Source: Doryteuthis pealeii (lineage: Eukaryota; Mollusca; Cephalopoda; Myopsida; Loliginidae). Taken from it: 64,000 nt of DNA. Where the stretch lies: positions 14,259,472 to 14,323,471 of the forward strand of contig CM042179.1 of assembly GCA_023376005.1 (NCBI GenBank). Reading direction: 5' to 3'. Shown piece after piece: positions 19,227-30,090 of this stretch; the first letter of the stretch is position 1, and each line of letters starts with the position of its first letter. The notes beneath the pieces were generated by a model. The model saw nothing but the letters and a program-made list of their open reading frames with translations, had not been told where the DNA came from and searched no databases. Made by a program: the position numbers and the translations under genes.

Positions 19227-19940
19227 TCTTGACGGATTAGTTGGTTTGGATATCAAAATCTCTGAGTATCGTATTTTAGTCTGTAGGAAAACTTCTTTTT
19301 TATATTGATTCCATTTGTTTAAAAAGTCGAAACTAAGACGTTTGCACAATTCCTAGTGTTTTATTGCTCCTGCACTGTTGGATCTACTTATTCTAATTGG
19401 TGCATTCGCTTATGATGCCATTTATATTCTGGATCTTTACAGCAATACTATATGATTACTTTTGCAAAGGGATCAAGTGACAGGAAGTCCCTTAAAATAT
19501 CTATCAGCCTTAGTATTTCTACGAATTTTCTTATTGCTGGGATTTTTTAAATCATTATTGCATATTACGGCATTTTCACGATTATTAGATTTTTTTAATA
19601 TATTTTTCAATGTTACTATATTATTTTCATTATGTAGACCTTATGATGTAATTTTTCATAAATCTCTGATCATGAAATTACTATGCTAGCCTTTTGTCCT
19701 TTTCTTATTATATTATATATTGATATCAAATTTTTACTTCCATGATATTTACTTATACTTAAATTCATCATCATTCTGTCGATGTTCTGAAAAACAGAAA
19801 AATTATTTTTCTATATTTATATGGTTCAAATATAAATATTCCGCTAATAATCGCCGAAATTTTTTTAATATAACAAAAAAAAGTGATATTACTGAAGATC
19901 TTGAGTCAATTGTTTAAAAAACAGCATCTATATATAAAAA
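19227..19940. other. unassigned AT-rich stretch
   Basis: No ORF above 75 codons and no repeat match recognised. Confidence 0.4.
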
Positions 19941-20110
19941 AAAAGATATATTCTGTATGTATGTCTGTCAGTATATTTGTTTGTACAACAACCGAGCTCA
20001 CATGCTTTTATAAAGGAAGATTGATTGAGACCAGCAAAGACCAAATTTCAATAAAAAAACACATCCTACTTTTGTCCGGGAGGGGGTAGAAATTTTTTAT
20101 TTCAAATTTT
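19941..20110 (+). repeat. dispersed repeat, copy 1
   Basis: AGTATATTTGTTTGTACAAC, AAATTTCAATAAAAAAAC, CCGGGAGGGGGTAGAAATTT. The pair of 43480-43690; it could be a Helitron-type fragment. Confidence 0.55.
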
Positions 20111-20813
20111 CCGCAATAAAAGCACAATAAAACTATAAGGTTATAAAATCAATGATATATTAAAAAATTAAAATAATTAAAGATAAAATAAATTAATAAA
20201 ACATAAAACATTATAAAAAGCAAATTAAAAAATCTAAATTATTGATGTTGTATTTATCATTTTAAACTTGCGAGAAAATGGCGTTATCATTTGTAATGAT
20301 AAAATGATGCTGAATACATATATCTATATTTCATAGATATTTTGCAAAGTGATATTCTTTTAATTTTTCTATTTAACTAAATTTCAACGATTGTCCATTG
20401 CACACAAATAACCGACATTATTAATCTTCACATATGTCTTCATTTGCATAATTTGGGAGGAAGGAATAGAAGTTAACCGAAACGAAAAACAGTCGGTAGG
20501 AGAGTTATATATCAAGCGAAAAATGAGAAGTGGGAGGGACTATCTTGCAGCCAATCCCATGTTTGTTTTGGCCAGTTAACCAATTAGAATACACCATCAA
20601 ACAAACATAATTTATTGGTACACATAATGTTATGGTTATGATTTATAAGATAACTACATAGCTTATAAGCAAAAAATATATATTCTAGCTGTAATTCCTT
20701 CTTAAGAAGCAGTATTAGTATTAGTATTATTAGTAGTAGAAGTAGTAGTAATTTTAAGTCTTACCAGAGAGTAGTCGTGAAATTACTTGGTATGTCACTC
20801 TAACTATTACTAA
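20111..20813. other. unassigned AT-rich stretch
   Basis: No recognised repeat; a short (AGT)n-like run at 20709-20750. Confidence 0.4.
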
Positions 20814-21466
20814 TCTTATTATAATGGAGAATGTGTGTTTTTCTATCTGTAACCGAAACTATATTCCTACTCAAGTCACAATTCTCTTAGTTATTGACAT
20901 CACATTCTCCATGATTTTATTTTTATCTAAACCTCAATTATTAATAAAATTGTTTTACATTATTAATACTGTTAACCATATCTACATACTAACAAGATGC
21001 AATTATATTTATATATACAACAAAATAGCGGTTTATAGTGTGAACGGGAAGGCTAATTTGTATATTAATATTAAAAAATCGAATTTAATAAATATGTGCT
21101 TAGTATTATTGATTTCTAACTGTTTGGTTTTATTTTAATGAATATAAGCAAAAATCTCTTCAATGAATCTTAAAAGAAATCCATTAATAAGATAAAATAA
21201 CTGTCATTTTATTCTTTACTTCCTCTTATAACTAAATACTTAAATTAGAAAAATAACAATGAAAGACGAGAGTGATGGAAGAGTAAGTTTCAGTTGTTCC
21301 ATTTTTATTATACTCCCTCTGTTTCAAATCTTTTATTATACCCCCCTCTGTTTCAAATCTTTTTATCTATATTCTTATTTAGTTTCATTAGCCTTTCTAA
21401 TTTAATACAATATTTTATTACATTAAAACTTAAACACTTGAACCCGGGGGTGCATATATTTGCTAG
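20814..21466 (+). mobile_element. Helitron-like non-autonomous element
   Basis: A|TCTTATTATAATGGAG start, CTAG|T end at 21463-21466, with an imperfect ACCCGGGGGTGC hairpin just upstream. 653 bp and nearly collinear with 42272-42904. The encoded ORF (YIYNKIAVYSVNGKANLYIN) is shared between copies but has stops and no Rep/helicase. Confidence 0.8.
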
Positions 21467-21486
21467 TATTAATAACTTCGGTCTCT

Positions 21487-21722
21487 TTGTTTTAATGGCA
21501 GATCAAACTTCGTGTGTTATTCAATACCGAAGCCATCCTTGTAAAAGAACATTAGTGGTATTATTTAATCCATAACCGGGAGTATGAGGGGTTTCCCACC
21601 TATCCCAAGGTATGAAACCGTAAGTGAACATAAAGTAAACGTAATAGGGCAACTGGAGTTCGCACTAGCTTACTACGATATCACATTACAGCATGTTAGC
21701 TACTCCACTAGGGGGAATCCCC
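21487..21722 (-). mobile_element. SINE family K (tRNA-headed)
   Basis: The reverse strand contains a GAACTCCAGTTGCCC-type B box, GTTCACTTACGG, CATACCTTGGGATAGG, and a tail region (AATACCACTAATGTTC, GGCTTCGGTATTGAATAAC). Head degraded. Confidence 0.6.
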
Positions 21723-21746
21723 TTAATATTAATAATAATCATATAA

Positions 21747-21765
21747 GATTTATTATTATTATTAT
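21747..21765. repeat. (ATT)n microsatellite, left side of a LINE insertion
   Basis: TTATTATTATTATT run touching the LINE 3' end. Confidence 0.9.
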
Positions 21766-21985
21766 TTACTCCTTTTGAGTTTTCACATCAGCATTAGCTG
21801 ATGGTCTTTCACTGGAGTCTGAGGACAGTAAGTCTCCTCAGGTCTCCAGGACTCTTCTGAGTATTCTGGCAGATTGCAGCAGTGTTTTGAATGGTTTCAA
21901 TCCTTCCTCTGATTTCCAAACTTTCCAAACCCTTTTCTAATCCTTTTGGGACCGTTCCAAGTACACCAATTACAATTGGTATCAC

Positions 21986-21987
<2 letters not shown>
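21766..21987 (-). pseudogene. R4/Dong-like LINE, 222-bp 3' end inside (TTA)n
   Basis: Carries the 3'UTR stem-loop (CATCAGCATTAGCTGATG at 21787) and the coding end up to TTGGTATCACTT. TTA repeats lie on both sides, so this is a strongly 5'-truncated insertion into a (TAA)n array. Confidence 0.85.
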
Positions 21988-22258
<271 letters not shown>

Positions 22259-22335
22259 TCATTCTAACAGCTGATGCTCTTTTACTGGAGTCTGAGCGAC
22301 AACAAGTCTCCTCGGGACTCCAAGACTCGTATAAG
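22259..22335 (-). pseudogene. R4/Dong-like LINE 3' fragment
   Basis: CTAACAGCTGATGCTCTTTT, CTGGAGTCTGAGCGAC, AAGTCTCCTCGGGACTCC, joined to (ATT)n. Only ~77 bp. Confidence 0.75.
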
Positions 22336-22599
22336 TATTATCAATTTTTTTTACTATATAAAAACAGCATAATTATCACCTCGACAAAAATAAGATTTTC
22401 TTTTTTCATTTTATGTTTGAGAATATTTTGAATTGGTTTGTGATGTAAACATTTAGATTGACTGATATTCTCTCAAAATATAGTACTATCATTTTTATGT
22501 TAATCAGCGGAATTTGAAATGGTATTTTTGATGAGTATAATTTCACTTTTTTTTTCTGATGACGCTAAGGGTACCTAAAACAAAAAGGATGACGGTTTC

Positions 22600-22895
22600 C
22601 GCATGTTCAACATACCAGAGATCCTGATAGGTACGCGTCCTGCGTCCCTGATGCATAAAAATATAAAAGTACGCAGTAAAATTATATCCATGCACTCCAG
22701 TGGGTTTTTTTCTTCTCTTACCATTATCAAGCAAACTGTAAATACATTTCAATAGTTTCAATAGAATTTTACAGGATAGATTACAACGTAGGAGTTAGAC
22801 GGCTTTAGTTGGGATGGATAAATTTTCCCGGGGACTCATTCAAAGCAAATATGTGCATCCCATGACACACTAAATCAAAAAGCTATCAGCATCAC
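22600..22895. repeat. local duplication, left copy
   Basis: Shares TACGCGTCCTGCGTCCCTGA, the ATACATTTCAATAGTTTC-type block, GTAGGAGTTAGACGGCTTTA and AAAGCTATCAGCATCACTG with 23190-23500. Confidence 0.85.
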
Positions 22896-22959
22896 TGCAT
22901 TCGCTGTCTTTCAAATTCGACTGTTTTTATAGTTTTCATCATCATTATCATCATCATTT

Positions 22960-23105
22960 ATTTATTTTCTCTATGCTAGTCTTCACACCAGGAGTAATTG
23001 TTAGACTGAAGTTCAAATTTCAACAAGTCTCTTCATCTCTCTATTCAGTTGTAATAGATCTGCGAGACTAGCTTGCTAACCATTACACGACAATAGGACG
23101 CCTCA
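22960..23105 (-). mobile_element. SINE family L (tRNA-headed), divergent
   Basis: The reverse strand reads GTAATGGTTAGCAAGCTAGT, CGCAGATC, then a B-box-like region; tail degraded. Confidence 0.6.
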
Positions 23106-23189
23106 AAATTGTATATATACTCAAGATAATGATGGTGATATCAAATAATTCATAACAACCTTGATAAAATCATATAAATCCAGAAATGT

Positions 23190-23500
23190 TGATAGTTACG
23201 CGTCCTGCGTCCCTGACACATAAAATTCTAAAAGGACGAAGTGAAATCATATACCTGCGTCCAAGTGTTTTTCATTTTTCCTTCCCTCACCATTTCAAGC
23301 TAACTCTAGATATATTTCAATAGTTTCTTAGAAATGAATTACACAGGATAGGTTACAAGGTAGGAGTTAGACGGCTTTAGTTGTTTTCCCAGATCATAAA
23401 TGAAAACCCTTTAATTTATTAAGAAACTTTAGTTGGGACCCATCAAATTTCTCGGGGACTCATTTAAAGCAAAATTCAAAAGGCTATCAGCATCACTGAT
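23190..23500. repeat. local duplication, right copy
   Basis: Second copy of 22600-22895, about 580 bp downstream, carrying a ~50-bp insertion (23376-23430). Confidence 0.85.
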
Positions 23501-23994
23501 AATTAGTACTAATGGAAATAATAATTTAATAACAGAATGTTTCTTTACAGAATTATCGATAAATATTTTAAGTTTAAACATTAAAACTCAAGTATTTCAT
23601 TAATTGTTCTTTTAAACGTTAATCTTTGAATAGGTTTAACATTGTATTAATCTAAATGATACTTTACTTATGCCAATTTCTTTATTTAATAATCAAAAAT
23701 TACTAGTATCAAAAAATACAAAAAATGTCTTAATTCCAACAGTATCGCGATTGGACTTATTATTGGCAGTTCAATATGTCCGCTCTGGTGCGATTGGAAG
23801 TTGACGGTTAAATTTGCTGTCTGTACTGGTTTAACAATTCACTTTAAAATATTAAGTATTAATTGGAAAAATAAGGAGAAAAATAAATTGCACTAACCAT
23901 GAAGACATAATGTATACAATATGAAATATAAAACGGTTATATTTTATTTTGCATATTTTTGCTAGTCGACCAATACTCGTGTAATTATGTGAAT
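23501..23994. other. unassigned AT-rich stretch
   Basis: The TGGTTTAACAATTCACTTTAAAATATTA-like segment near 23828 recurs at ~34075 (ACACTTCTCTTTAAAATATT), so this is probably part of another old repeat. Confidence 0.4.
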
Positions 23995-24100
23995 GTGTCC
24001 ACAGAAGAACGTCACTTATGGGCGTGTCTTTGCTTCTCCAACAATTTCCAGCATATTTTGTCTGTCTTATTTGGACAGTTTTTGTGTCATAGGAGGTAAA
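23995..24100 (-). pseudogene. RTE-type LINE fragment, reverse strand
   Basis: The reverse strand encodes the post-RT 'CW(K/R)SKDE' segment: TGCTGGAAATTGTTGGAGAA then GTGACGTTCTTCTGTGG. Same segment as 39990-40070 and 52275-52320. Confidence 0.6.
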
Positions 24101-24119
24101 TGGCTTCTGCTTCTATGAT

Positions 24120-25260
24120 TTATTCAGGACATCACCTGATTTAAACAAGATTGAACAAATATCCACATTAAATGGCAAGCCTATGAAATTAGTAAACCAA
24201 TTCACATACCAAGGTAGTAATATCTCATCTACAGAAAATGAAGTTAATATACATATAGGAAAGGTGTGTACAGCCATAGACAGTATTGGACAAGGAAAGA
24301 TAGCTCATTGTAGAATGAGTTCATGTATTTCAAATAAGATGGAGTCATCTCCACATTAGACAATAAGTCTATGAAATTAGTAAACCAATTCTCATACCAA
24401 GGTAGTAATATCTCATCTACAGAAAGTGATGTCAATATACACATAGGAAAGGTATGGACAGCCATAGACAGTATTGGACAAGGAAAGATAACAAATTGTA
24501 GAATGAGTTCATGTATTTCAAATAAGATGGAGACATCTCCTTATTAGATAATAAGCCTCTGAAATTAGTAAACCAATTCACATACCAAGGTAGTAATATC
24601 TCATTTACAGAAAGTGATGTCAATATACACATAGGAAAGGCATAGATAGCCATAGACAGTATTGGACAAGGAAAGATAACAAATTGTAGAATGAGTTCAT
24701 GTATTACAAATAAGATGGAGACATCTCCACATTAGACAATAAGCCTCTGAAATTAGCAAACCAATTCACATACCAAGGCAGTAATATCTCATCTACAGAA
24801 AATGAAGTTAATATACATATAGGAAAGGTATGGACAGCCATAGACAGTATTGGGCAAGAAAATATAGCTCATTCTAAAATGAGTTCATGTATTACAAGTA
24901 AGGTTGTGGCATCTGTACATTAGACAATAAGCCTCTGAAATCAGTAAACCAATTCACATACCAAGGTAGTAATATCTCATCTACAGAAAGTGATGTCAAT
25001 ATACACATAGGAAAGGCATAGATAGCCATAGACAGTGTTGAACAAGGAAAGATAGCTCATTGTAGAATGAGTTCATGTATTAAAAATAAGGTGGAGGCAT
25101 CTCCACATTAGATATAAGAAAAACAATTTATAAAAAAATATACCAAGGTAGTAATATCTCATCTATAGAAAATGGTGTCAATATACACGTAAGAAAGGCA
25201 TGGTCTGCTATAGAAAGATTATCAATCATATGGAAATCTGATCTCTGTGAAGTGAAAATT
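24120..25260 (+). repeat. 188-bp tandem satellite derived from an RTE ORF2 fragment
   Basis: CTATGAAATTAGTAAACC-type landmarks start at ~24181, 24368, 24555, 24744 and 24932 (period 187-189). A sixth partial unit runs into ordinary RTE sequence by 25200. Each unit includes KLVNQFTYQGSNISST-type coding sequence followed by a unit-specific GGACAAGGAAAGATAGC segment. Confidence 0.9.
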
Positions 25261-25271
25261 TAAAAAAAAGA

Positions 25272-25394
<123 letters not shown>

Positions 25395-25690
25395 CATGTG
25401 AACTCAGATAAAATTGAGTTCACATCTTTTAAACAAGATGGAGTCACTTTTACTGAAATTAGTAAACCAGTTCACATACTTGGGTAACAATGTCTCATCT
25501 ACAGAAAGCGATGTCAATATATTCATAGGAAAGGCATGGACTACTATGAACAGATTATCGATCATATGGAAATCTGATCTATCTTATAAGATAAAACGGG
25601 GATTCTTCCAATCTGTAGCCGTATCAATACTATGGTATGGCTGTACTACTTGGATTTTAACGAAAGGCTTGGAGGAAAAGATTACATAAA
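25395..25690 (+). pseudogene. RTE-type LINE ORF2 fragment
   Basis: Open frame through LVNQFTYLGNNVSSTESDVN, IGKAWTTMNRLSIIWKSDL and ILWYGCTTWILTKGLEEKI. This is the region just C-terminal to the reverse-transcriptase palm in RTE-type non-LTR elements (LLYGCTTWTLTK motif). No catalytic YXDD segment is present. Confidence 0.85.
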
Positions 25691-25839
25691 TAAACACGAA
25701 TAATTAGTGACTTTACATTTTAATTCATCTTAATAGAATTAGATAAGAACATAGCATATTATATTTCTGCCTTTAAAACAGAAATGTCATGAGTGGTATT
25801 ATTTTTTAAACTCTATTTTTTTGTTTGCATCCTCCTCAC

Positions 25840-26092
25840 AGGGCGGGTAATCCTCGTAGCGTAGTTGGCATAGTAGGTAACGTGTGGGACTTTGACATCG
25901 TAGTAGACAGGTTCGAACTCCAGTCGCACTATCACATACACTTTCGGACTAATACCCCTGGGAAATATATTAACCCACTCATTCTCCCCAGCTATGGGTT
26001 AAATAATACCGCTACCTTTCTTCTATAAGAATGGCTTTGGCATCAAATAACCCACGAATGTTGATATGCCATTAAACAAAGAAACGAAACCA
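25840..26092 (+). mobile_element. SINE family K, full copy
   Basis: A box GTAGCGTAGTTGGCATAG, exact B box GGTTCGAACTCC, body AATACCCCTGGGAAATATAT and CAGCTATGGGTTAAATAA, tail AATAACCCACGAATGTTGAT then ATGCCATTAAA. About 250 bp. It resembles a tRNA gene only in its first 75 bases and lacks acceptor pairing. Confidence 0.8.
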
Positions 26093-26366
26093 AATAAAAC
26101 AAAACTAAACACTCTCACAAGAGAATGTCATACGCATCCAAATATAGATACACACATGTGTATGTGTATATATCGGTTATCTGCAGGCTAATTTGCATAT
26201 CTTAGGAATGCAAATTATAAGATTATTTCACATTTTTCTCAACACTGGATTATTCAATATTTCCAATGTATGGCTTGAAAAAAATATACCATTAACTCAA
26301 ATAATCTAATGTAATTTGTTTAAGGGATATTTTATGAAGACAGAATGCTCAGCTATTAAATAAAAA
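26093..26366. other. unassigned
   Basis: AT-rich; nothing recognised. Confidence 0.35.
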
Positions 26367-26627
26367 TGGAACAATATGACCTTAAGGCACCCCTTCCGCG
26401 ATCTCGACTCGTGGGGACACTTTTCTCATTTACGCCGTTTTCTCATTTACGCGTGTTTTTTAGGGGTTAGGGGTAGGGATTAGAGCTAGGGTTAGGGGTT
26501 AGTTTTATAATTAAAAAAATCTCTAAAATCGTCTGTAAACAATTAATCGGATTTTGACGGTGTAAATGGAAAACATGTCCCCACGAATCGAAATCGCAAA
26601 AGGGGTGCCTTAAGGTCATATGGTCCA
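26367..26627. mobile_element. MITE with ~65-bp terminal inverted repeats and a TTAGGG-like core
   Basis: Left end TGGAACAATATGACCTTAAG and the reverse complement of the right end TGGACCATATGACCTTAAGG match for about 65 bp with scattered mismatches. The centre (26461-26503) is TTAGGGGTTAGGGG-type sequence. 261 bp, no ORF. Confidence 0.85.
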
Positions 26628-26734
26628 AAAATGCGTGTGTCTTACCTGTTATTAGCTTATTTACTGCTAAAATTTTAAAATTAAAAATCGTCATTCTCTA
26701 ATTGTTGTAATCCAATAAGTTTTGCCAGAGGTAG

Positions 26735-26876
26735 TAGATTACCCAACCTGTTCACCACGGATAGGGTGTGACAAAAATTCGCAAGTATTGGACATCCAAC
26801 GTAGGTCGAACTCGCTATTCAGTAGTAATGTAGAGTGCGAAACTACCTTACTAACCATTGCACCACGATAGGACAC
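26735..26876 (-). mobile_element. SINE family L
   Basis: Reverse-strand head TCGTGGTGCAATGGTTAGTA, B-box-like GCGAGTTCGACC, tail CACACCCTATCCGTGGTGAA then CAGGTTGGGTAA. Confidence 0.75.
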
Positions 26877-26877
26877 C

Positions 26878-27022
26878 CTAGTAGGTATTTACCCAACCAG
26901 TTCATGGCGGGTAGGATGTGACCCAAGGTTGCAAGTATTCAGTGAGAATCGATCTTTCCATTCAGTAGCTACAGATCTGCAAGACTAGCTTGCTAACCAT
27001 TACACCTCGATGTGATATGCGA
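26878..27022 (-). mobile_element. SINE family L, tandem neighbour
   Basis: Reverse-strand head GAGGTGTAATGGTTAGCAAG, B-box-like AGATCGATTCTC, tail GGTCACATCCTACCCGCCAT then GAACTGGTTGGGTAAATACC. Confidence 0.8.
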
Positions 27023-27304
27023 GTATGTGTACTTGTGTGCGAGTGGTTGTCTACTTTTAAATGACTAGATGTGTTATTCTGTATATATATTTTATCTATG
27101 TTTTATTAAAGTCTATAGATTGTTTGGTTTTATCTATTTACTTTTACTAATTATCTCATATCCTTACACAAAATGACGAATATTTGGTTTAAACTTTATT
27201 AGAAATTGTTTCTTTTTATGTCGTTTTAACAATCCCGTTGTTTCTTTTTAAGTCGTTTTAACAATCAATGATAATTTTCAAAGCATAAGTTTGTTTGATT
27301 TGGT
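27023..27304. other. unassigned
   Basis: A direct duplication of TTTCTTTTTAWGTCGTTTTA (27206 and 27240) is the only structure seen. Confidence 0.35.
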
Positions 27305-27510
27305 TTCTTTGTTTAATTGCCTATCAATGTTCGTGGGTTATTTAATGCCAAAGTCATACTTGTAGAAAAAAAACAATAACGATAATATCTAATCCATAGT
27401 TAGGAGGTGAATGGCTTGATATGTTTCCCAAGGATATTAGTCCGAAAGTAAATGTAATAACGCTACTGGGGTTCGAACTGGCTTACTATACAGGTTAAGG
27501 CGTAAGTCAA
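27305..27510 (-). mobile_element. SINE family K
   Basis: At the left (tail on the reverse strand): AATTGCCTATCAATGTTCGT and GGGTTATTTAATGCC. B box GTTCGAACTGG read in reverse at the right. Head truncated. Confidence 0.7.
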
Positions 27511-27538
27511 AGTCAGTTTAACATTAGGATCCATGAAC

Positions 27539-27982
27539 GGTAAATTTTACCTTTAATTGTCAAAATTCCTAGCATAAAATTGTGCGTGTGCATTATCTGA
27601 AATGAACTTAATTGTTATTAAGAACACATTTTATGATATTTTGTGTTAAAGCATGCAGTTGTATTGTTTTCGAAAAGTTTCAAACATTTGTGTATTTCGC
27701 ACGGACACTTTCAAAATGGCCACCGGTTTGTTTCAAAGTGAAAGTCAGTTGGCTAAATTCCTAGCATAAAATTATCTGAAATGAACTTAATTGTTATTAA
27801 GAATACATTTTATGATATTTTTGTGTTAAAGCATGCAGTTGTATTGTTTTCGAAAAGTTTCTAAGATTTCGCACGGACACGTTCAAAATGGTTACCGGCT
27901 TGTTTCAAAGTGAAAGTCAAGGGAGGTTACTCTAATTGCCTTATTTGCTAGGAATTTTGACAACTAAAGGTGAAAATTACCC
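27539..27982. mobile_element. MITE-like element with ~35-bp terminal inverted repeats and internal duplication
   Basis: Left TIR 27539-27573 (GGTAAATTTTACC start) and right TIR 27947-27982 (reverse complement) match with about four mismatches. ATGAAC lies just outside both ends, a candidate target duplication. The interior is a ~195-bp tandem duplication (CTAGCATAAAATT through GTTTCAAAGTGAAAGTCA). Confidence 0.8.
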
Positions 27983-28324
27983 TATGAACCCACCTGAGAT
28001 AAGAATAAAACTCCTCAGTTGCCACGCCCAGTCTCCCACAGTCGTTGGACTACTCATACGAAATTGTTACAATAGTAAAAATACTACTGCAGGGTTTGGA
28101 TACCTGGGACTAGGATCTCCTTACTCGGTTAATTCGCCCTGAACGAAATCATGAATACAGTTGAGGGAGATGAACAGATATCACATTTTAATCCCAACCC
28201 GAAAGGCAGGGAAAGTGAATTAATAGTTTCCTGTATTTGTAGCCTTTTTTTACATTACGATATTGTATTCACAGGGTTTATAATAAAAATGTTTTTCATT
28301 GGTCAAACAACAACTACAACAGCG
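27983..28324. other. unassigned, slightly GC-richer
   Basis: An ORF of ~68 codons spans its start but shows no known motif. Confidence 0.35.
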
Positions 28325-28613
28325 GCTGTAGTGTAATAGTTATCACCGTATGAAATGGACACGATTAACAGAGTTCAAATCCTGGACTAGGCTGTTCGCA
28401 TTTCACATAGAGCTAATACCCTTGGAAAAGGAATGAATACAAATATTCTCCCTGAAGTTATGGGTAAATAGTAGGGCAGTCTAGTCTCTTTATCTTTGGT
28501 ATGGCAACCGGTATAGGAGAAGGAAAACACTAAATTCAAATATGTTAAACACCGATTTAAAAATTGATTTGTGTCACATTCTACTCGTGTGGAGGGGTTG
28601 GGTAAATATATAC
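28325..28613 (+). mobile_element. SINE family B, full copy
   Basis: Head GTAGTGTAATAGTTATCACC, B box GAGTTCAAATCCTGG, body TTTCACATAGAGCTAATACC and TATGGGTAAATAGTAGGGCA, GGTATAGGAGAAGGAAAACA, tail GTGTCACATTCTACTCGTGT then GGGTTGGGTAAATATATA. Confidence 0.88.
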
Positions 28614-29020
28614 AACAGCCATTTCGCATTCAGCTAACATGACATTTATCAGGTAATATCAGCCATAAAAATACATTAATCAATATAGAATGCAAGGTCG
28701 TTTTATTCCTTCCAATATTAGACTGATTCTTGTAGACAACCCAAACGTACTGTATAATATAAATTGCAAAAAAAAAAAAAAAAAAGAAGACTACCCGTAC
28801 TTAATTACAAAAAGAAACGCGCACACGTTGGATAAAATAGCATTCAAGCCAGGAACATGAATATATTTAAGAACTCATAAATATTCAGAATCAAACTACA
28901 TATACCAAATGATTTCCACGCGTTGTAACGTCTGCCATGTAAAAATATAAATTGAATTTCTTTTTAAACACAAAAGCTTCATAATGGAAAAATACATCAA
29001 AATTTCCCTGGATTAAAATC
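28614..29020. other. unassigned AT-rich stretch
   Basis: Contains a poly(A) run at 28768-28785. Possibly the degraded 3' end of an old repeat shared with 37700-37800 (a PAGACAACCAAAACGTAC-like DNA block, ACTGTATAATATAAATT). Confidence 0.35.
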
Positions 29021-29090
29021 GAGTGGGGCTTAGAATATGCTTACGGTATCCCCTGCAGAGGAGTAAGTGCCATCGCTTAAAAAAACTAAA
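29021..29090 (+). repeat. repeat family H, 5' fragment
   Basis: GTGGGGCTTAGAATATGCTT and GTATCCCCTGCAGAGGAG, as at 36800. Confidence 0.55.
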
Positions 29091-29100
29091 ATTCTTTTGA

Positions 29101-29103
<3 letters not shown>

Positions 29104-29152
<49 letters not shown>
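29104..29152. repeat. (TA)n microsatellite
   Basis: Two TA runs at the tail of the following SINE B. Confidence 0.95.
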
Positions 29153-29402
29153 CCAACCCTCCGCATTAGCAGGATGTGATACAAGGTCGATTTCTTAGGT
29201 GGAGTTGAACAGGTTTGAATTCAGAGTTTTCCTTCTCCTAGACTGGTTACCTATCCAAGGTTAAAGAACACGGTCTGCCCTAGTAGTAGGATTCATACCT
29301 TTCCCAAGGATATTAGCGCTAAGTGAAATCCAACCAGCCTCGTCCAGCCTGGTCGACGAGTCCATTTCCTTACGACTCTAACTATTACACTACGCACCTC
29401 CT

Positions 29403-29404
<2 letters not shown>
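29153..29404 (-). mobile_element. SINE family B
   Basis: Full-length reverse copy, with CTTAGCGCTAATATCCTTGG and GGTAACCAGTCTAGGAGAAG on the reverse strand. (TA)n on both flanks. Confidence 0.88.
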
Positions 29405-29405
<1 letters not shown>

Positions 29406-29441
<36 letters not shown>

Positions 29442-29458
29442 GTGTGTGTGTGTGTGTG

Positions 29459-29501
<43 letters not shown>

Positions 29502-29508
29502 TATATGA
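29406..29508. repeat. (TA)n-(TG)n-(TA)n compound microsatellite
   Basis: TA, then TG/TGG, then TA. Confidence 0.95.
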
Positions 29509-29529
29509 AAGAATTCTCAGGTGTCTAGA

Positions 29530-29735
29530 AATCTAAATACACCAGGGCTTAGAATACACTGGATGTATACCTTGCTGAGACGTAAGCCCCCCCCCAAAAA
29601 AAAAAATCACTTGGATATGAGACTAAACTGCATCTGATGGTAAGGCTCCAGTTCTGGATATCTAGAGAGCATAGAGTACACCTACATTTCCATTATTACC
29701 GCATATAATCTGACCCTAAGTGGTAGTTTCTATGA
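29530..29735 (+). repeat. repeat family H
   Basis: GGGCTTAGAATACACTGGAT, ACTAAACTGCATCTGATGGT, GCTCCAGTTCTGGATATC, GAGTACACCTACATTTCC, CTGACCCTAAGTGGTAG. Confidence 0.7.
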
Positions 29736-29738
29736 TAT

Positions 29739-30090
29739 TCTATTATAATGGACATTCGATGTCTGTCTGTAACCGAAACTACCTCACTACTTACATCAGA
29801 ATACCATCATGAAATGCGTAAATTTATTCAATGAGTATTTGATTTATAGTCAAAATCATTAATAGAGAGAATTAAGGACAACCCTGTATTATATATACTC
29901 AGAAATTAAGTATGCAATATTAAACAGTCCACATTGTTTTTTTTAATACATTTTTTAAATACATGCCCGGTATTACTGATTTATATATAGGTTGTTTTAT
30001 TTTGATATATATTAAAATTATCTAACCTAATTATCTAACGTAATGAATTTTACGAGAAAATTATTTACAGACAAGAAATAGTTACATAAT
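29739..30090 (+). mobile_element. Helitron-like fragment (5' end)
   Basis: Starts TCTATTATAATGGACATTCG with TGTCTGTCTGTAACCGAAAC, then AGTCCACATTGTTTTTTTTA and ATGCCCGGTATTACTG blocks shared with 44260-44670 and 47055-47455. The 3' end is not clear. Confidence 0.6.

Noticed and set aside
24244..24653. Pair of repeated 73-residue reverse ORFs
   Set aside because: They are antisense readings of the 188-bp RTE-derived satellite.
25845..25925. tRNA gene with an exact B box (GGTTCGAACTCC)
   Set aside because: No acceptor stem pairing and a SINE body and tail follow.
26461..26503. Telomere end
   Set aside because: Degenerate, short and enclosed by inverted repeats of a MITE.
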